A stretch of DNA of 64,000 nucleotides from Paramecium sonneborni (taxonomy: Eukaryota; Ciliophora; Oligohymenophorea; Peniculida; Parameciidae), in the NCBI GenBank assembly GCA_905182985.1, contig CAJJDN010000119.1, forward strand, positions 211,201-275,200, given 5' to 3'. This document shows positions 57,071 to 64,000 of this stretch, piece by piece; position 1 is the first letter of the stretch, and every line of letters starts with the position of its first letter. The position numbers were made by a program, and so were the translations under genes. Below the pieces are notes generated by a model. The model saw only the letters and a list, made by a program, of their open reading frames with translations. It was not told where the DNA came from and searched no databases.

Positions 57071-57832
57071 TCAATTAATAAAGTAGTTTTTTTTTATTGT
57101 GGCTTGCAATCTAAATTTTTTCTCAGGGGTTTACGATAATAGTTAATTGATTTTATGTTTAAAATTATTTTTTAGTAAATTCAGTTATTATTACTATTTA
57201 ATTCCTGGGGATTTACTAGCTGGTTTCTTTTCAACAAAGGTTTCATATGCTTATTCTATAATTTATTTGTTTTTTTAAGCCTTATCCATATCTCTATGTG
57301 ACATATTCTTGCACAGCTAATTTTTATGACTATTTATATCAATTGTATTATCAGTCTTAGTTCTTAATAAGCTACATGATTGTTGTTATGATTAAAGAGT
57401 GCTCAATTTTAAAGTTTGATTACTTTAATGTTAATTAGGTTTAAAAGAATATTCTCTTAAGGTTGTTCTATTCTAATCATAAAATGGACGGATTTCAGTT
57501 AATAGATCATCATCTTTATCTCCTGAAAATTGATTCTCTTAATTGTTAAATTCAGAAACTTTATCAATAGTTTTAGCTTATTATTTTCTCTTTAAATAAG
57601 ACTAAAACTGAGATGATGCTTTATTTAACTATTGAGGTTTAACAGGAACTTCATAGATAGGGGTTTCAATAGAATCAGATGTAATATTTCTTGTATGTAA
57701 TGTTTCTTTATTTTCCTCCTTTTTTTTTAAATTCATCTACTTGAATAACTAATTGATGATGTCTATTTTATTATTAATGTTGTCATCTTAATTTTATGAG
57801 ATGTTTTGATAATTTTATTAACAGCTAATCAT
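57071..57832 (-). CDS. unidentified Gln/Asn/Lys-rich protein
   Basis: Continuous frame of about 253 codons, start 57832 (MISCQQNYQNISQNQDDNIN), stop 57071. Low complexity, charged and Gln-rich. It has short ordered-looking pieces: IRPFYDQNRTTLREYSFKP and QAYETFVEKKPASKSPGIK. No domain recognised. Convergent with the PH/C92 gene, 40 bp between stops. Confidence 0.6.
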
Positions 57833-58890
57833 TATTATTAATAATAATAGGTTAAAAAATGAAGTGAATATATTAATTTAATGCGTTTATATATATAATC
57901 CTAAGATCCATTTTTAATGCTATTGCGAGTTTTTTCGAACATCCCTTTGATACTATTATTGTAATAATATAAATGAATGATTAAAAAATTCATGTGTGTC
58001 ATCAATATTAAGATAATTCATAAAGTAATATTAAATTTTAATCGATTTTAACTTATTATATTATAAAGAGTAATAATTAAATAATACAAAGGTATGTTAT
58101 CTCTTTCAAATGCAGTATTATTTAGAATTCATAAAATATTTATTAAACAAATAAATTTAAACGTTCATAAAATAATTAAATTAATTAAGAAGATAGCAAT
58201 CAACCAATTACTAAAAATATATTTAAATTTAAAGATTTGTAATGTGTTTATGAATACTTTTACCTCAAAGAAATGAAATAAATTTATTTATTGCAGCCTA
58301 ATTTTATCTAAGAATTAAAAATCAACAGAAAGAGGAAATAAAGAATTTATTTTTTAACTTGATCAACTCAAAATTGGAAATTTAATTGATTAAAAATATT
58401 AATTCTAAAAAGAAAAAGTGCTAAAAAAGTGTTAAGTAAAGTTAGTTAAAATTCGGACTTATGCAAAAAAAATTGGATTTTAAAATATACTTATTTAAAT
58501 GATGTCTGGATAAGGGAAAAGCAAAAGAAAAGAAGAGAAAAATTAACTTAAAATACAACTTGATTATATAAAAATAATTATTCAATTTAAAATACTTAGT
58601 AAGGCAACATAGGAGATGATATTCAAATTGGATTAAATTTCATTATTATTTTGATGCCATTTATCCAATTTTCATTTTTAATGGTCCTATATACTTTATT
58701 TATGTTGCCATGCTTTAAAATTATATATTAAAGCAATTATCAGTTATTTTAATTGATTTATTCAAAAATTAAAATTGCTTAATTGATGTAGTGAATATAA
58801 TTAAGACATAAGTACAAGCAGAAATAAAAGAGACAAAATAAAATATAAAATTTAAGCAAATTATTATGATTTGGAGTAATTGAATATATG
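57833..58890. other. AT-rich region without a supported gene
   Basis: About 1,060 bp. A 60-codon frame at 58094-58276 ends in a true TGA but has no recognisable product. A short start at 58501 (MSGQGKSKRKEEKN...) ends after about 57 codons. Neither is convincing. Confidence 0.4.
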
Positions 58891-59450
58891 AAATACATTT
58901 GGTAAAAACGAGGTTACAAAGATATAATAAATAACGTGAGACGTAAGGTTTTGGATTGTTATGGAGATTAATAAATAATGAATATAAATTAAAAGTAATT
59001 AGTTCATAAATGAAAACTCTTGGTGATTGTCATAAAATAAATTAGATCTGTGAATTTCTCAAAAGATGGTAATTTTCTTGCTTTAGCGGTTTTTATCAGT
59101 AATTGGAATTTGGATATTTGATGGGTATATTTATAAATTGGTTCAATTAATTAAAGGACATGAATGAGAAATATATAATGAAATTTAGATTAAAGAAATA
59201 GCATAGAGTTAAGATTCTATATACTTAGCTTTTGTGGAAGATTTAAATCAATTTGGATATAGGATCATGAAGATTAAGAATTTAGTTACAATTGTGTTTT
59301 ATAAGCACATTATGATGATGATAAATGTATGAAATGGAACAATACTTCACACTATTCAAGCAATTATGATAATGATATCTCTGTTAATATATATGGAGTT
59401 AACGATGATGAATGGGATCAAATGTTAAGTTAATCATTAATTAAAAATTT
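58891..59450 (+). pseudogene. CIA1: relic of CIA1-like WD40 protein
   Basis: Pieces of a CIAO1/CIA1-type WD40 propeller (cytosolic Fe-S cluster targeting) in changing frames: RSVNFSKDGNFLALA, VIGIWIFDGYIYKLVQLIKG, then HE followed by TGA, YNCVLQAHYDDDKCMKWN and YDNDISVNIYGVNDDEWDQM. The last piece matches the CIA1 pattern of a YDNTI-like strand followed by an acidic DDDW. At least three frame changes and internal TGA codons exclude a working product. Confidence 0.6.
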
Positions 59451-60012
59451 GATCAATAAATATATTTAATATACTAATGCTTATTTTACAAGAGCTGACT
59501 GTACAGCTAATTTATTCTTTATTTAAAAGGATTTCACAAAAAACCAATATATTACTTTTAATCCTATGATTATCTTAATATTAAAATATTAAATATATAA
59601 TTTTAATCATTATAATCAATCATCACACATAAAATTAGTATCAATCATGATGCAAGCAACCCTTCTCTTAGATATAGTTTATTTCTCGTTTAAATTAATA
59701 TTGCCATCCAAAACTTAATGAACTTTTATGAATTTAGAACAGTCTTTATCAGGATTGACTCCTCATTTATGGTTAATCTCTAAATTCCTAATATCAAGGG
59801 TATTATGATATGTTATTCACAAATTGTTACCTCATGAAAAACTTAGAGAATATATATTTTTCTATTAATTATTAAAATTTATTTAGATATATTTATATAG
59901 AAGTACTTTTATATTTATCATCTTTATTATATCCCTTATCCTTATAAATCTTAATTCTTTTATTATAAATAAAGCTTCATCTACTATAAATGTTATTTTC
60001 TATTATATTATC
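59451..60012. other. A/T-rich intergenic
   Basis: About 560 bp downstream of the CIA1-like relic. One frame stays partly open (YTNAYFTRADCTANLFFIQK) but is not recognised and has no start. No gene supported. Confidence 0.35.
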
Positions 60013-62033
<2,021 letters not shown>

Positions 62034-62095
62034 TATAAATATGAGTTCTTTAAATTTTTTAGAAATAAAAATTTATTTGAGAAAATAAAATACTG

Positions 62096-63779
62096 ATGTA
62101 CGATAATATTACGACTGAACAGCGACCTACTTTATATAGAAATTTAGATTAGATTCCATAATATTAATAAGCAACAACTAATGATTCTCATTTACATCAT
62201 TTAACTCCAATGACAGGAATGAAAACATATGAATCGCCTTAAAAACCATATGGATCACCTGAATAATAAACAATGGCATATACAACATCACCAAATAATG
62301 CTAATTCATTTGTATCACCAATAAGACCATAAATCTTGCAACCTTAATTAATTTCACCTCAAAAATCAATACCAACATATATTAATTAATCGCCGTATAT
62401 TCGACCATAATTAACATCAATTTAACCTATTTAATTACCAGTTAAGCCAACAATAGAAGAGATTCATATAAGTGAACATCCAGTTTAAGTGATCAAAAGA
62501 GATGAATTAGATAGAGCATATTAAGAAAAGATTTAAAAAATAGAAAATTAACTTAATAGTTTATAAATGGAGAATATTAAATTAAGAAGTGTTTAAGCTA
62601 CTGAAAAAATATCTATTGGAGAAGATGTAACTAGAATCAATTAATTGAAAGAAGAAATATAAAGATACATGAAAATTACATTTGAATTATAATAGGAAAT
62701 TGATATTTGGAAAAAAAGATATGCTGATTTTGAAGCTGAAGTTAGATTTCAATATGGAGTTGAATAAGAATTATCCAATACTAAAAGAGGTAATTTATTT
62801 ATATAATTAAAATATAGATTTATAAGAGACTAATATCATTTTGAACCATGAAATTAAAATGTAAAAAGATTTAGTTTTAGAATGGTAAAAGAAATATAAA
62901 GAACTTGAATTTAAGATTTTTGGATTCAATGAAGAAAGCAGTGTTATATAGAAGACTAAAGAATAATAAATCAGAGAATTATAGAGTAAACTTGCTTTAA
63001 TGACTACAGAAGTAGAGAGAGTTAATGTTTTGAATGATTAAAAGAATCATGAAATGGAAAGATGGAAAGGAAGATTTTAAGATATTGAAACTGAATCATT
63101 AGAAAAAGATAGTCGATTGACTTAATTAAATACTGAAATGAGTAGATTAAGATAAGTTATTGATAATCTAAATAGAGAAAATGGGTTACTCAAAACTAAA
63201 ATTATAAATCCTACAGATTTTTAAAATAAAATTAATTTACAACAATAACAAATCGAATAATTGTAATTGAAATTAAAATAAAGTTCATAGGATTATGAAA
63301 ATTTATATTAAGAACATAATTAATTACAATTATAAGTTTAATTGAATCAAGAAAATAAAGCATAATAATATAAGGATTAGATTGCTAAATTAGAACTAGA
63401 ATTAAGAAAAGTCTAAAGAACTTTCCTAGAAAAAGACTAATAAATAAAAGAACTAAATGAAAAAAATGAAGAATTGGAAACATAATTATAAAATTAATAG
63501 TCATCCTAATCAAAAACGGAGACTTACGTAACTCATTATGTTAATGTATAAATTTTTTAATATTTAAATTAGGAGGCAAATCAATGGAAAAAGAAGTTTG
63601 AGGACTAAAATAAGAAATATTTTGAAGTTTAAGAGAAATTGGCATTTGCTGAAGCAGAACTATAATCTATAAAAAAAAGACAATAAACACAACCAACTTT
63701 CACTTAAACAGTCTAAGATGTCAAAGTTACATCCTCTGTTAGGACAAATAATATGAATTAGACTGCCAGAATTCCATGA
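62096..63779 (+). CDS. coiled-coil protein with Pro/Ser/Gln-rich head
   Basis: About 550 residues. The head (MYDNITTEQRPTLYRNLDQI, then repeated YxSPQ/SPE motifs such as KTYESPQKPYGSPEQQ) is followed by continuous coiled-coil from about 62500 (ELDRAYQEKIQKIENQLNSL) to 63690. The end is NNMNQTARIP. At least one 28 nt intron near 62790 (GTAATTT...ATATAG). This style is frequent among ciliate basal-body and cortical scaffold proteins, but no named family is visible. It diverges from the DYRK gene with 62 bp between starts. Confidence 0.72.
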
Positions 63780-63940
63780 GTTTATATTTTTTCTTAAATA
63801 TATTATATTATATTTTTAATTATTTTGGCAAATTCAGGAGATTTGTCCGGTAATATTGTATATAAATCCTACTTTAATTTTTTACGTATTCAAGATTATT
63901 AAGTTTTTTTTAGAAAAACATTTTTCTTTAAACATTGAGT
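63780..63940. other. intergenic
   Basis: 160 bp A/T-rich between two plus-strand genes. Confidence 0.5.
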
Positions 63941-64000
63941 ATGAACCCTTATTACTCTTACTATCCCAATTCCTAATAAAACAGTAAGTATCTGTAAAGA
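63941..64000 (+). CDS. start of a further gene, truncated by window end
   Basis: ATG at 63941 opens MNPYYSYYPNSQQN, then a GTAAGT donor-like sequence at about 63980. Product not recognisable from 14 codons. Confidence 0.5.

Noticed and set aside
58094..58276. 60-codon ORF ending in a true TGA
   Set aside because: No start context, no homology and no Gln codons of the ciliate type; not better than chance in this composition.
58501..58690. Histone H2A-like start (MSGQGKSK...)
   Set aside because: Only the first residues look like H2A; no histone fold follows and the frame ends after about 57 codons.

Overview
The window is a piece of a ciliate somatic (macronuclear) genome, almost certainly Paramecium or a close relative. 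It is extremely AT-rich, reading frames are full of TAA and TAG where conserved families carry glutamine, and TGA is the only working stop. Genes are very close together and are interrupted by tiny introns of about 20-30 nt that begin with GT. A standard-code ORF caller sees almost nothing real here. The genes below were found by reading both strands with TAA/TAG = Gln and splicing the small introns by eye. Product names rest on motifs recognised in the translations; no database search was possible.

Layout. 0-8.5 kb: a RING/TRAF zinc-finger protein (cut by the window edge), a tubulin tyrosine ligase-like enzyme, a vacuolar sorting receptor-like PA-domain protein, a Rab GTPase and the ribosome-biogenesis GTPase LSG1. 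8.5-10.7 kb: a C2-domain protein with a long Pro/Tyr/Gln tail and a pterin-4a-carbinolamine dehydratase. 10.9-18 kb: decayed genes (an LRR/coiled-coil gene and unidentified relics) around an unidentified membrane protein. 17.9-28.5 kb: thioredoxin, a PH/START/ORD oxysterol-binding protein, two divergent cullins in tandem and an unknown Gln-rich protein. 28.5-35 kb: a relic, a lipase-like protein lacking the nucleophile serine, an unknown protein, a steroid 5-alpha-reductase-like enzyme, LSM8 and a MATE transporter. 34.9-46 kb: a damaged coiled-coil gene, a LamG-like lectin gene and a giant macro-domain ADP-ribosyltransferase with a poly-Gln region. This part carries two apparently false tandem duplications, each centred on a single N. 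46-64 kb: a SHIPPO/STPGR protein, a WD40 protein, an Aurora-like kinase with a huge coiled tail, a PH plus C92-amidase protein, a CIA1-like WD40 relic, a DYRK kinase, a coiled-coil protein and the start of one more gene.

The genes do not form one pathway. They are a normal eukaryotic mix of membrane traffic, lipid transfer, ubiquitin ligase scaffolds, RNA and ribosome biogenesis, kinases and cilium or cytoskeleton. The most unusual signals are: TGA at positions that read naturally as Trp in otherwise continuous relic frames; a set of introns that can only be spliced with an AAG end; a TAA-rich microsatellite that encodes Gln; and the two N-centred exact repeats, which should be collapsed before anyone interprets gene number here.
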